A program made the position numbers and the translations under genes. From NCBI RefSeq assembly GCF_013375535.1, contig NZ_JABXJG010000001.1, positions 2,584,001 to 2,648,000 on the forward strand: a DNA stretch of 64,000 nt, read 5' to 3'. Each line of letters begins with the position of its first letter. Positions within the stretch are counted from its first letter, which is position 1. Positions 27,681-36,494 of the stretch are shown in pieces. The notes beneath the pieces are model-generated. The model saw only the letters and a list, made by a program, of their open reading frames with translations, had not been told where the DNA came from and searched no databases. The stretch is from Sphingobium sp. 15-1 (GTDB taxonomy: Bacteria > Pseudomonadota > Alphaproteobacteria > Sphingomonadales > Sphingomonadaceae).

Positions 27681-28844
27681 TCAGTACCGCCTGTCCGCCT
27701 CCGCGCCCGTCAGTTCTTGGTGCCCGACCAGGGTCGCCAGAGCCGAGAAATCATCAGGCGGTTCCAGTACCACGATGTTGCTTCCGCCAACGCTTTTGGT
27801 TGACCCGTACCGGATTGCATCAAAGCCGGCGGCTCGGGCGCAGTCGGCGACAAATCGAGAGAACACATATTGCTTCTTGAGCCAGCCCTCACCGGCATTG
27901 GGCGCAAGCAAGAGCGCAGAGGAGGCCAATGCCTTCATCAACTCGAAGCCCGTTGCTCCTTCCTCAAGGTCGACCAGATCCAGCATGAGCAACTCCGATC
28001 CGATGCGCAGTTCGGCGACATGGGCCCGGTCTCCGGGCCGTCCGAGCTCGGCAGCAGCGACCATCGGCGAGCTAGCGGCGTATAGCATCGGTGAGCCGGC
28101 ATGGTTGAATCGGCCCTCGCCTACAAAGGCAGCGGGCGGCGGGGCGTAGGTCGACAGCTCCGCCGGGTTCTGGCCCAGGCGAGCGACGTCCGCCGCAAGT
28201 CGGGCGCGATAGAGCGCCTCCGAGACACTTCGGCGAGAAGCCGTCGCGAACATTTCCTTTATTTGCTCGAGGACTCGCCGGGCAAATTGGTGTTCGAGCA
28301 TCAGGAAGGGCGTCTTGCTGCCAAGGACGAGCAGCTCGTCGGCTGCTTCCTCGATCTCGTCGGCGTCGCTGAAGAGATGCTCATAAAGCCACAAGTTATG
28401 GGAATCGACACGCCCGCAGCGGAGGCATGTCACGAAGTGCCGCAAGGTGGACATTTCCGCGGGATTGTAGATGTCCACCATCCGCGAATATTCCAGGAAC
28501 CACCACGATTCCATCGCTTGCGTTTGGAACTCCATCTCCCGGAAGGCGACGTCCGGCCAATGCTTCTTGAAGTCGGCGTAGCAAAAGTCGCAGCAGCAGA
28601 TGGTCGAGGAATACGCCGAGTCTATCTCGTCACCGAGGATGTCGTTGAAGACCTCGATATCGCCCTGGGTCACTGGGAGGTGCGGCCCCATCAGCCAGTC
28701 CGGGACCTGGGCTTCCGCACCAGCGGGATCGTTGGTGAGTGTCCTGGCTACCATTAGCAACTGGACTCGCTGTCGCTCTGTCGGCTTTGTTTGGAATGCT
28801 TGCTCATGACAGAGATGGCATAATTGATCGACAGGGCCGCGCAC
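27681..28844 (-). CDS. RES-domain protein with N-terminal cysteine-rich region
   Basis: A 387-residue protein with a GTG start (28842-28844). The second half is a RES domain: LYRARLAADV (the arginine), the AAELGRP glutamate, and RYGSTKSVGGSNIVVLEP (the serine). RES enzymes such as the toxins of Xre-RES pairs degrade NAD+. The first half has CHLCHEQ, CCCDFCYADF and CLRCG clusters, probably a zinc site, and resembles the N-terminal part of larger RES proteins sometimes annotated HEPN/RES. No Xre-type antitoxin lies beside it. It follows the AlpA-like gene by 21 bp, at the tail of the trb operon. Confidence 0.78.
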   Translation of the reverse strand: MRGPVDQLCHLCHEQAFQTKPTERQRVQLLMVARTLTNDPAGAEAQVPDWLMGPHLPVTQGDIEVFNDILGDEIDSAYSSTICCCDFCYADFKKHWPDVAFREMEFQTQAMESWWFLEYSRMVDIYNPAEMSTLRHFVTCLRCGRVDSHNLWLYEHLFSDADEIEEAADELLVLGSKTPFLMLEHQFARRVLEQIKEMFATASRRSVSEALYRARLAADVARLGQNPAELSTYAPPPAAFVGEGRFNHAGSPMLYAASSPMVAAAELGRPGDRAHVAELRIGSELLMLDLVDLEEGATGFELMKALASSALLLAPNAGEGWLKKQYVFSRFVADCARAAGFDAIRYGSTKSVGGSNIVVLEPPDDFSALATLVGHQELTGAEADRRY

Positions 28845-28865
28845 GGCCTATTTCACGGGTCGGTG

Positions 28866-29081
28866 CTATATCTTTCGTCGCTTACCCTCGAACCCGTCCT
28901 TCACCTCATTGATCCACGCGCGAATCTCCTGATCACTCCAGCGAGATGCCAACGGCGAGACCTTGTATGGTGCCGGAAACTTCCCCTCCTGGATCAGGCG
29001 ATAGATCATCGACTTTCCCAGCCCGACCCGGCGCTTGACCTCATCGAGCTTCAGGAAGCGATCGGGCTGGTCGTCGTTCAT
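28866..29081 (-). CDS. AlpA-family transcriptional regulator
   Basis: A 71-residue AlpA/MerR-type helix-turn-helix: FLKLDEVKRRVGLGKSMIYRLIQEGKFPAPYKV, then SRWSDQEIRAWIN. These small proteins regulate integrase or transfer genes of P4-like islands. The start overlaps the DUF2274 stop by 4 bp (29078-29081). Location at the end of the trb operon is usual for trb-type integrative elements. Confidence 0.88.
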   Translation of the reverse strand: MNDDQPDRFLKLDEVKRRVGLGKSMIYRLIQEGKFPAPYKVSPLASRWSDQEIRAWINEVKDGFEGKRRKI

Positions 29082-29296
29082 TTTCCACCCGCGCGGGTCC
29101 GCGAGAATCCGCGGTCGCTTTCCAGGAAGGCGCTGAGCATCGCCGGGATCAGCTCGGCGACCGGTTCGTCCCGGCCATACGTCTTGGCGTACAGAGCGGC
29201 GTATTCCGTCAATGCTTGGTGGAGGTCGGGCATCACCGAAATCGTAAGCTTCATCGGCGTGCGGTCCGGAAGCTGCTGCAGCTTGATGTCGGCCAT
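29078..29296 (-). CDS. DUF2274 protein
   Basis: A 72-residue DUF2274 protein (IKLQQLPDRTPMKLTISVMPDLHQALTEYAALYAKTYG). The family is found almost only directly after trbI in alphaproteobacterial conjugative elements. The beta strand followed by two helices looks like a ribbon-helix-helix fold, so DNA binding is possible. It begins immediately after the trbI stop. Confidence 0.85.
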   Translation of the reverse strand: MADIKLQQLPDRTPMKLTISVMPDLHQALTEYAALYAKTYGRDEPVAELIPAMLSAFLESDRGFSRTRAGGK

Positions 29297-30496
29297 TCAA
29301 TTGCTCCTGTCCGAGGGTGGGGCAAGGATCAGGTCCTTGTGAACGACGAGGCGAACCGGGGCGCCCGGCCGTATGGTAATCGTCGGCTGGACGCCGAGAT
29401 TGCGCCGGGTGATCTGATCGCCAGCCCGGGCCACGTTGTCCTGCGTCGACATCCGGATCGCCTGGACAAGATCGCTCTGACCCGACAGCGCGAGCTCCGA
29501 GCTGACGCCAAGCAGGGTCGAAAGGACGACACCCTTGAGCAGCTGCCAGGTATGGAGGTCGACCTTGTCGGCGAGACCGGCGTACCCCGACGGATCGGTC
29601 GCCGGCACGTTGTCGATCCGCAGCGAGCTGCCGTCCGGCATGATGATGCGTTGCCAGACGATGAGCGCTCGCTTCTGCCCGAAGGCGACGACGCTGTCGT
29701 AACTTCCGATGAGCCGCGCGCCTTGCGGTACGAGCAGGATGCGACCGGTCGCACTGTCGAAGGTGTTCTCCGTGACCTGGGCGGTGACCAGTCCCGGGAG
29801 ATCAGATCGCAGCCCCGTGATCAGGCTGGCCGAAATCACGCTGCCAGCCGACAGTGTGTATGGCGACGGCAACGCGGCCAGCGCGTAGGGATTGATGTCC
29901 CCCGTCGCATCACGTTTGCCGACGAAGGCGGCCTTGCGTCCCTGCGCGTTCGGATCCCGATCCGGATCGAGCGCGACCTTGTCGGTATCGCTCGCCGGTG
30001 CGGGCGACGACCCGGCCGCAACGGGGTCAATCGGCGTCGAAGCCTGCCGGTTCTGCACGAGCACGCCGGATTCCCGGGCGGCCTTGAGTTCGGCCAGGCG
30101 ACGTTCGCTTTCCGCGGCCTCTGCCTGCTGCAGTTGCTGGCTGCCGGGATCCACGCCGGTCGCCAGCTGCTGCTGCCGTTCCAGGATCGGCTTGCCGAGG
30201 TCTCCGGGAAGCGGCGGGCCGAGCCGGGGCACGTCGCCATAGGTGGCAGGCGCGCCGTTCAGACCGTCGCTCATGGGCCGCACGTTCGGCTGTGAGAGCT
30301 CCTGCTGGTTTTCGCCGTGCTGGAACAGGCGCGGTTTCAGCGCCATCCACGTCACGGCGATCAGGCTGACCGAGCCGATGGCGGCGATCGCGATGATCAC
30401 ACCGCGCTTGAACCGGATCGCGCGCGGTGGTCGGGCGCGGATCGCCAGCGTCTCCGGGTCGAGCTTCGCATTCTGCGGGAGTGCGGTCTCCGTCAC
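29297..30496 (-). CDS. trbI: Conjugal transfer protein TrbI (VirB10-like)
   Basis: A 399-residue VirB10 homologue. Residues about 28-50 form the single inner-membrane helix (GVIIAIAAIGSVSLIAVTWMAL). A proline-rich and then coiled periplasmic stretch follows (LLERQQQLATG region), and the C-terminal TrbI/VirB10 barrel domain holds LSAGSVISASLITGLRSDLPG, LLVPQGARLIGSYDS and GRKRALIVWQRI-like segments. It bridges both membranes in the type IV secretion channel. It overlaps trbG by 4 bp and appears intact. Confidence 0.93.
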   Translation of the reverse strand: MTETALPQNAKLDPETLAIRARPPRAIRFKRGVIIAIAAIGSVSLIAVTWMALKPRLFQHGENQQELSQPNVRPMSDGLNGAPATYGDVPRLGPPLPGDLGKPILERQQQLATGVDPGSQQLQQAEAAESERRLAELKAARESGVLVQNRQASTPIDPVAAGSSPAPASDTDKVALDPDRDPNAQGRKAAFVGKRDATGDINPYALAALPSPYTLSAGSVISASLITGLRSDLPGLVTAQVTENTFDSATGRILLVPQGARLIGSYDSVVAFGQKRALIVWQRIIMPDGSSLRIDNVPATDPSGYAGLADKVDLHTWQLLKGVVLSTLLGVSSELALSGQSDLVQAIRMSTQDNVARAGDQITRRNLGVQPTITIRPGAPVRLVVHKDLILAPPSDRSN

Positions 30497-31437
30497 GACG
30501 CCCTCCGTCGTGTGTCGGACCGACCGGCCCGGCTGATCCGCACGATGTCCTGGCGTTTCAGACCGAGGCGCAGCTCGGCCGTCTCGAACAGGCGATCGAC
30601 GACGTAATACCGACCCTGCACGCGATAATTGACGAGCTGAGCAGCGCCTTTCGCGTCGACGAGAAAGAGCGGCGGTGCTTCACCGGTCCCGAGATCTGAC
30701 GGAAATTCGATGTAGGTCTGGCGGCCGTCGTCGAATGCACGAACGGGCCGCCATGTCGGACGGTCGCCCGAGATGACATAGTCGAAGTGGAGCTGGTCGA
30801 CCGAAAGTCCGGTGGCAACCGGCTGCGCGGCGCGAGCGCGATCCGCAGCTGCCTTCAGCGCGATGAGCTGGTCCTGCGGATATGTCCAGGAGATCGCGAC
30901 CATTGCCGAGCGTCCGACGCTGGTCAGCGCGAGATGATAGGTCCGGCGATCAGTGGTGATGATGATGTTCGTGGCAAGCCCGGGTGCGAACGGCTTGACG
31001 AGGACGTGCGTTCGCCGTGAATCGCCGGTCCCGCTGGTGGTGTCGCCGATGACCCATCGCACGGTGTCGCCCGCGGCGACCGCACCCAGCACCTCGCCGG
31101 GCTGAAGCGTGATGTCGGTCACCTGTCCCGGAGCAGTGAGCACATGATAGACCGCCCCGTCGCTGAACGGGTAGACCTGCACCGCATTGATGTAGCCGGC
31201 CGTCGCCGGCTCCAGCGTCGCGGCGCGATTGGCAGCGCGCACCCGCAGCTCCGTCGGCGAAGGCGGTAGTCGCCGACGCGGGGCCGGCGGCCTGGTCACG
31301 ATGGGCACCGGCACCGCGGCGACTGGCGCCGCGACGGGCGGGATGGTGCCGGCCGATGATGGCGGAGGCGCTGGAACGGTCTGCGCTGCAGCGCTGCCGG
31401 CGCTGGCGAGCAGCGCGACAAGAAGGTGGAATCTCAT
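30493..31437 (-). CDS. trbG: Conjugal transfer protein TrbG (VirB9-like)
   Basis: A 314-residue periplasmic protein. A signal peptide (MRFHLLVALLASAGSAAAQ) is followed by a Pro/Ala-rich linker and the VirB9/TrbG domain (VQVYPFSDGAVYHVLTAPGQVTDITLQPGEVL, then RTHVLVKPFAPGLATNIIITTDRRTYHLAL). It forms part of the outer core ring with TrbI. Start ATG 31435-31437 was chosen for the signal peptide; the frame extends upstream inside trbF. It overlaps both neighbours by 4 bp. Confidence 0.92.
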   Translation of the reverse strand: MRFHLLVALLASAGSAAAQTVPAPPPSSAGTIPPVAAPVAAVPVPIVTRPPAPRRRLPPSPTELRVRAANRAATLEPATAGYINAVQVYPFSDGAVYHVLTAPGQVTDITLQPGEVLGAVAAGDTVRWVIGDTTSGTGDSRRTHVLVKPFAPGLATNIIITTDRRTYHLALTSVGRSAMVAISWTYPQDQLIALKAAADRARAAQPVATGLSVDQLHFDYVISGDRPTWRPVRAFDDGRQTYIEFPSDLGTGEAPPLFLVDAKGAAQLVNYRVQGRYYVVDRLFETAELRLGLKRQDIVRISRAGRSDTRRRAS

Positions 31438-32240
31438 TGACGGGTCTCCGCTTGGGGTTGCTGAGGCTGGGCGAGGCTTGGATCGAGCGGCGATCCGAGC
31501 GGCAGGTTCGCTGTCGGCGCTGCTGCGGGACGCGACGCAGCCGGCGCTGTCGTTCCCGGCTCCAGCTCGCGGCTCCAGTCGACCGCGTCGACGTAGAGAC
31601 CGAGAGGATTGCGTCGAAGAGCGTCCGCTGTCGGCGGCGACTTGAGCACGACCGTCAGGATTCCGGTCCAGTGCGTCGATCCGGCCTGCGCGCCGCGCTC
31701 GTAGGCGGTCTCGATCCATTTCACCTGAAAGGAACGATCGGAGGCGCGGACCACGCTGGTGACCTGCACCGAGACTGTCCTTTCACCCACGCGACCGAAC
31801 GGGTCTGCAGAGCGGGCATAGTTTCCGAGGAAGACGGCGCCTCGCTTGGTCGTGAAGTCATAGGCCGACAGCCAGTCCTGGCGCATCAGGACCGGATCGA
31901 GCGATACCGACCGGACGCTCGTCACGAACCGCCCGAGGAACCATGCGATCTGCGGATCGGTCGGATGGTAGACGGCATCGGCGGCCGACACGGCACGGGG
32001 TTCGCCGAGCTTGTCGACCTCTACGACATAGGGGACGACCCGGCTCTGAACCGACTGCCAGAGCAGGCCGCCCGAGAGGGCAGCGGTCAGGCCGAGGCAT
32101 CCGAATGCCATCAGACGCCAGTTCCGGGCCTGCACGCGGGCGGAGCCGATCCGATCGTCCCAGAGCTGACCAGCTCGCTGGAATGGCGTTTCGGGTATGG
32201 GCGATCGCCCATAGCGTTGCACGGCACGTTTGAAGATCAT
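31434..32240 (-). CDS. trbF: Conjugal transfer protein TrbF (VirB8-like)
   Basis: A 268-residue VirB8 homologue with one N-terminal membrane helix (LMAFGCLGLTAALSGGLLW, about residues 43-61) and a periplasmic NTF2-like domain ending in a Pro/Ala-rich tail. Segments such as VVPYVVEVDKLGEP, IAWFLGRFVTSVRS and WTGILTVVLKSP are typical. It nucleates inner-membrane assembly of the channel. Start and stop overlap trbL and trbG. Confidence 0.92.
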   Translation of the reverse strand: MIFKRAVQRYGRSPIPETPFQRAGQLWDDRIGSARVQARNWRLMAFGCLGLTAALSGGLLWQSVQSRVVPYVVEVDKLGEPRAVSAADAVYHPTDPQIAWFLGRFVTSVRSVSLDPVLMRQDWLSAYDFTTKRGAVFLGNYARSADPFGRVGERTVSVQVTSVVRASDRSFQVKWIETAYERGAQAGSTHWTGILTVVLKSPPTADALRRNPLGLYVDAVDWSRELEPGTTAPAASRPAAAPTANLPLGSPLDPSLAQPQQPQAETRQ

Positions 32241-33541
32241 CAGTCGTCCCTTTCCTTGATGTCGGGGGTGGCGCCGCCGCCGCCGCGGTCGCCTTGACCG
32301 ATGGCGTGGATGGCAGCCTGGCGGTGGTGTCGAGCGGACGCCTGATCCTTCATCGCGCGCGCCCAGCCGGGCATGCTGCGGGCGTCATCGGCGGCGGCAC
32401 CGGCGGGCGCCTGTCGACCGACCATGGCGTTGAAGGCACCCTGCCGGCCGACTTCGGCGGCCTCGCCGAGACCGAGGGCGGCGGACATGCGCGAGCGGGC
32501 AGCACTGGAGGCGGCGGTGGCGACCCCCTTCATCCCGGCGCCGACGGACGCCGAGCCGCTCGCCTCCTGGCCCAGCTTGTAGGCCGTGCCTGCGGCAGAC
32601 CCCATCGAAGTGCCCGCCCGGACGGCGCCCATGCCGGCCGCCGCCAGTCCGCGTGCGGCGCCGGCGGCGCCCGCCGCGCCCAGGACAATGACGCCCCCGG
32701 CACCCAGAGCGGTGCCGAACGCCGCGCCGGCGCCGAGCTGCGGCGCGCCCGATACCAGTCCCGAGGCGATCCCGGGGCCGAAGATGCCGAGGCCGAAAAG
32801 CGCAAGGCTGGCGAGCACGAGGCTCAGTGCCTGGCCGATATCGGGCTCCTGGCCCTGCAGGGCGGTGGTGAACTGGGAGAAATAGTTGGAGCCGATTCCG
32901 ACGATCACGGCGAGCACCATGACCTTGATGCCGGAGCTGACGACGTGTCCGAGAACGCGTTCGGCGAGGAAACTCGTCCGGTTCCAGAGCGCGAAGGGGA
33001 CGAGGATGAACCCGGCAAGCGAGCTCAGCTTGAACTCGAGGATCGTCACGAACATCTGCACGGCCAGGATGAAGAAGGCGAGGATGACGAGCACCCAGGC
33101 GATCAGCAGGACCATGATCGTGAGGAAATTGTCGAAGAAGCTGGTGAAGCCCATCATCTGCGAGGCCTGCTCGAGCAGGGGCCAGGCCGCGGAGAAGCCG
33201 GTTCCGGCGAGGCGACCGGGCTTGAGCAGGTCCGCCGCCGCCATCCCGCCCCCGCCAGCGGTCAGCCCGGCCTGGGCGAACGAGCGGAAGATGATGTCGG
33301 CGAGCGTCGAGAAGCTGTTCAGGATGAACGCGAAGGCGCCGATGTAGAGGATCTTGCGGATCAGGCGTCCGAGAACATTGTCCTCGCCGCCGAGCGCCCA
33401 GAACAGGCCGGCCAGCGTGATGTCGAGCGCGATCAACGTCCGACTGAGGAAGCTGACGTCGCCGCCGAGAAGGCCGAACCCACTGTCGATGTAGGTGATG
33501 AAGGCCTGCATGAACTGGTCGATGACGTTGAGGTCGTTCAC
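32240..33541 (-). CDS. trbL: Conjugal transfer protein TrbL (VirB6-like)
   Basis: A 433-residue polytopic inner-membrane protein. It opens MNDLNVIDQFMQAFITYIDSGFGLL, with helices spread to about residue 270 and then a long Gly/Ala-rich hydrophilic tail, as in other TrbL proteins. The central loop GWLL-like region and the PFALWNRTSFLAERVLGHV segment match the family. It is the VirB6-type channel subunit. Start ATG is 33539-33541, 117 bp after the trbJ stop; no trbK gene is evident in that gap. Confidence 0.92.
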   Translation of the reverse strand: MNDLNVIDQFMQAFITYIDSGFGLLGGDVSFLSRTLIALDITLAGLFWALGGEDNVLGRLIRKILYIGAFAFILNSFSTLADIIFRSFAQAGLTAGGGGMAAADLLKPGRLAGTGFSAAWPLLEQASQMMGFTSFFDNFLTIMVLLIAWVLVILAFFILAVQMFVTILEFKLSSLAGFILVPFALWNRTSFLAERVLGHVVSSGIKVMVLAVIVGIGSNYFSQFTTALQGQEPDIGQALSLVLASLALFGLGIFGPGIASGLVSGAPQLGAGAAFGTALGAGGVIVLGAAGAAGAARGLAAAGMGAVRAGTSMGSAAGTAYKLGQEASGSASVGAGMKGVATAASSAARSRMSAALGLGEAAEVGRQGAFNAMVGRQAPAGAAADDARSMPGWARAMKDQASARHHRQAAIHAIGQGDRGGGGATPDIKERDD

Positions 33542-33806
33542 GGTGGTGATGTCCTGACGAGATGAGGAGAAATGCCGCGGGGCGCGCCTGGGGGAGCTGC
33601 GACGCGCCCCGCGGCGGCGTCGGCGGAGGGGCGAGGTCCGTCGACGCCGTGCCGGCGCCTACTGGGGGGTGTAGGCGTTGCCGGAGCCGAGGAACTTCTT
33701 CGTCGCGCCCTGCGCGTCCGACTGGGCTTGCGCGCGGCTTGCCCGCTCGATCGCGTCGGCGCGGTACTGTGGACTTGTAACGGTTTTGCGCCGATCACCT
33801 ATCTCA

Positions 33807-34664
33807 TTATGCCACCTTGGCTTCGAATGCGAGCGGACTGATGCCGCCCAGATATGAATGGCGCCGGCGGGAATTGTAGAAGCCGTTGATGTACTGGAAG
33901 ATGGCGGTCTCTGCTTGCCGCCGGGTTGGCCAGCTCTGCCGCCAGATCATTTCCGCCTTCAGGGATTTGAAGAATGTCTCGACGGCGGAATTGTCGTAGC
34001 AATTGCCTTTGCCGCTCATCGATGGAAGCAGGCCGTAGGCCTGCAGCTTCTTCTGATAATCATAGGAGCAATATTGGCTGCCGCGATCTGAATGGAAAAG
34101 GCAGCCCTGTGGTGGCCTTCGCAGCCGGACCGCCATGTCGAGTGCCCGGATCGCCAGGTCCTTCTTCATTCTGTCGCTGACCGCCCAGCCAACGACGCGA
34201 CGGCTATGCAGGTCGAGGATGACGGCAAGATAGAGCCAGCCTTCCGACGTCCAGATATAGGTAATGTCGCCCGCCCATTTGCGGTTGGGCGCATCGGCCG
34301 CAAAGTCGCCGTCCATCCAGTTCGCCGCGACACCCAAACGATGGTGGCTGTCTGTCGTCACCTTGTGCTTGCGCGTGCGGACCGGCCTAATCCCGTTGAT
34401 CCGCATCAGTCGGCCGACACGACGCTCGCCGACATCGAGCCCCGCCTCCTTCAACTCCATCGTCATTCTTGGACGACCATAGCTGCCAAGGCTCAGGCTA
34501 TATTGTTCCCGGATATGGGCCAGCACCCTCATGTCCGTCCGCTCCCGGTGGCTTATCGGTCGCGAACGCCAGGAACGATAGCCACGCTCGCTGACCTGCA
34601 AGACACGGCACATCAGCTCTACCGGCCAACGATGCCGCCAGCTGTGCACAAAGGCGAACCTCAC
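33807..34664 (-). CDS. IS3-family transposase OrfB (DDE integrase domain)
   Basis: A 285-residue OrfB with a GTG start overlapping the OrfA stop (34661-34664). An HTH_21-like N-terminus is followed by the rve DDE core: first aspartate in WAGDITYIW, second in LFHSDRGSQYCS, glutamate in YDNSAVETFFKSLK. It ends in the LGGISPLAFE segment common in this family. It is produced either alone or as an OrfAB fusion by frameshifting. Confidence 0.95.
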   Translation of the reverse strand: MRFAFVHSWRHRWPVELMCRVLQVSERGYRSWRSRPISHRERTDMRVLAHIREQYSLSLGSYGRPRMTMELKEAGLDVGERRVGRLMRINGIRPVRTRKHKVTTDSHHRLGVAANWMDGDFAADAPNRKWAGDITYIWTSEGWLYLAVILDLHSRRVVGWAVSDRMKKDLAIRALDMAVRLRRPPQGCLFHSDRGSQYCSYDYQKKLQAYGLLPSMSGKGNCYDNSAVETFFKSLKAEMIWRQSWPTRRQAETAIFQYINGFYNSRRRHSYLGGISPLAFEAKVA

Positions 34665-34933
34665 GGCCTTTGGCCCGCGAAGAACTGAGTTGCCTTTTTT
34701 AGCACTTCCCTCTCCTCCCGGAGCACGCGGTTCTCAAGGCGAAGTCGCTCATTCTCTCGAGCCAGATCTGCCTGCGGCGCTGCCACCAGGTCCGACGGCC
34801 GATAGTGCGACACCCATTTGTTCAAGGTCGACTTGCCTACGCCCAAATCCGACGCGACCCGTTCGCGCGACAACCCGCTGGTCAGCGCAATACGCACCGC
34901 CTCCTGCTTGAACTCTTCACTATGCTTGATCAT
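34661..34933 (-). CDS. IS3-family OrfA (DNA-binding subunit)
   Basis: A 90-residue protein with a helix-turn-helix (SGLSRERVASDLGVGKSTLNKWV) and a leucine zipper (LARENERLRLENRVLREEREVLKK). The zipper mediates multimerisation. Near its end lies the slippery heptamer that allows the OrfAB fusion. Confidence 0.95.
   Translation of the reverse strand: MIKHSEEFKQEAVRIALTSGLSRERVASDLGVGKSTLNKWVSHYRPSDLVAAPQADLARENERLRLENRVLREEREVLKKATQFFAGQRP
34694..34700 (-). promoter_or_regulatory. Programmed -1 frameshift site A AAA AAG
   Basis: On the minus strand the OrfA codons CTA AAA AAG contain A AAA AAG in the correct X XXY YYZ phase, about 30 bp before the OrfA stop. This is the typical site producing the active IS3 OrfAB transposase. 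Confidence 0.75.
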
Positions 34934-35662
34934 CTCGTCGGTCTCCTTGAATGAGCCTTAAACTCTCAGGTGACCGGCACAAAACCGTTACAAGTCCACT
35001 GTGCCGCCATCAGCGTCTGGAGCTGGAACTGCTGCTTGGCGACGAGTGCGAGAAGCTGGTTCGTGGCCTGCTGCGCCTGAAGCGCGCCCTGCGCACCCTG
35101 GCTGCGCTGGACGATGCCGTTGAGCGTGCTCGCGTCCGCGGCGACGTTCTCGACCACCTGTGCCTGGACGGTCATGGTGTGCTTGTACGCGTCCATCGAA
35201 GCATCCAGCCGCGCGCGCGCGTCGATGACATGCTGATTGCTGGTGAGAGCCTGATTGAAGCTCGTCGGGAACATCGACTGGAACTGCTGATCGAGGCCGG
35301 CGACGCGGAATCGGATGGCCTGCGCCTGACCCATCAGCTGGTCGATCTGCTGGATCGTCTGGGTGATCGCCTGCAGCTCGGGAAACGTGATCGTGCTCAG
35401 GTTCCTGGCCTGGTTGATCAGGCTCTGCGCCTGGTTCTGCAGCATCTGGATCTGATTGTTGATCTGCTGCAGCGTCCGCGCCGCGGTCAGGATGTTCTGG
35501 CTGTAGTTACTCGGGTCGAAGACGGTGAGCTGCGCTCGTGCCGGCGTAGCCGTCGTCAGCACACCCATCACGAGCGAGCCGCTTGCGCCGAGCGCGAGCG
35601 CGCCAGCCATCAGATACTTCTTCAGGGGGATTCTGGTCATCTTGAGTCTCCGGGGCTTGGGG

Positions 35663-36370
35663 TCAGGGAGCGGTGAAATCGGCGAGAAGGTCGGCAGCCC
35701 AGCCGAGATCGGCGGCCGCCAGGTAATCGGCGGCGAACCGGTCGGGGCCGGCCTCGGCGAGGATGGTGTCGATGCGGCGCTGGCTGGCCGGGTCGGATGC
35801 ACCGCACAGCGCCAGCGCAACCGGTCCGAGACCCAGCTCGAACAGTCGGTTCCCGCGCGCGGACTGCAGGTAATAATGCCGCTTCGGCGTCGCCCGGCTG
35901 ACCAGCTCGATCTGGCGATCGTTGAGACCGAAGCGGGCGTAGCCCTCCCTGCTCTGGGGCTCGATCGCGCGATCGTTGGGAAGCAGTATGCGCTGCGGGC
36001 AGCTCTCGATGATGGCCGGCGCGATGCTGCTGCCCGCGACATCGGCCAAGCTCTGCGTGGCGAACAGGACCGCCACGTTCTTCTTGCGCAGGGTCCTCAA
36101 CCACTCGCGGATGCGCGCGGCGAAGAGCGGATGGTCGAGGAAGATCCAGGCCTCGTCGAGGATCAGCAATGTCGGGCGGCCGTCGAAGCGTTCCTCAAGG
36201 CGGTGGAACAGATACGTCAGCACCGGGGCCACGACGCTCGCCTGTCCGAGCAGAGCCTCGGTCTCGAAGCACTGGACGTCGGCGAACGCCAGCCCGCTCT
36301 CGCTCGCATCCAGAAGCCGCCCGTGCGGTCCGTCGAGCGTGTAAGGCTGGATCGCGGTACGCAGCGCATT
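35663..36370 (-). pseudogene. trbE: 5'-truncated trbE (VirB4-like ATPase)
   Basis: About 235 C-terminal residues of TrbE remain, from the NALRTAIQPYTLDGPHG segment to the stop. Walker B is present (LLILDEAWIFLDHP), as is LRKKNVAVLFATQSLADV, but the Walker A and the whole N-terminal half are gone. The break is exactly at the end of the IS21 element (36371). The ATPase cannot work. Normally trbB, trbC and trbD precede trbE; none is in the window. Confidence 0.9.
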
Positions 36371-36437
36371 TGTCAACGGCGGTCGGATTCCAGGCCAGCG
36401 TGGCGGAGTAAAAGCAGGCCATTGATGGGGCGCTGTG

Positions 36438-36479
36438 AAGATATGCAAAGGGCCCCGATCGGGGCCCTTTGCATATCTT
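36438..36479. terminator. 42-bp perfect palindrome inside the IS21 end
   Basis: Two 21-bp arms with no spacer, centred between 36458 and 36459. The arms begin AAGATATGCAAAGGGCCCCG. It lies just downstream of istB and between the genes and the IS terminus, so it may be a transcription terminator that insulates the element, or a hairpin with a role in transposition. Confidence 0.65.
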
Positions 36480-36494
36480 GGCCGTGATCGGGGA

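Larger units (their letters stand above)
33770..34998 (-). mobile_element. IS3-family insertion sequence, 1,229 bp, in trbJ
   Basis: Terminal inverted repeats begin TGGACTTGTAACGGTTTTG (33770 inward) and end with its complement (CAAAACCGTTACAAGTCCA to 34998). The target duplication is CTG at 33767-33769 and 34999-35001. Two overlapping transposase frames lie inside. Everything looks intact, so the copy may be active. Confidence 0.93.
33659..35640 (-). pseudogene. trbJ: trbJ interrupted by an IS3-family element (VirB5-like)
   Basis: The 5' part (35002-35640) encodes a signal peptide (ending TPARAQ) and the glutamine-rich coiled coil of TrbJ (LQQINNQIQMLQNQAQS). The IS sits after the codons for LMAAQ. 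Beyond it, 33769 down to the TAG at 33659-33661 encodes the missing end (YRADAIERASRAQAQ through GSGNAYTPQ). Removing the IS and one copy of the CTG duplication restores a frame of about 248 codons, so the insertion is precise and probably recent. TrbJ is the VirB5-type minor pilus subunit; without it conjugation should fail. Confidence 0.9.
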
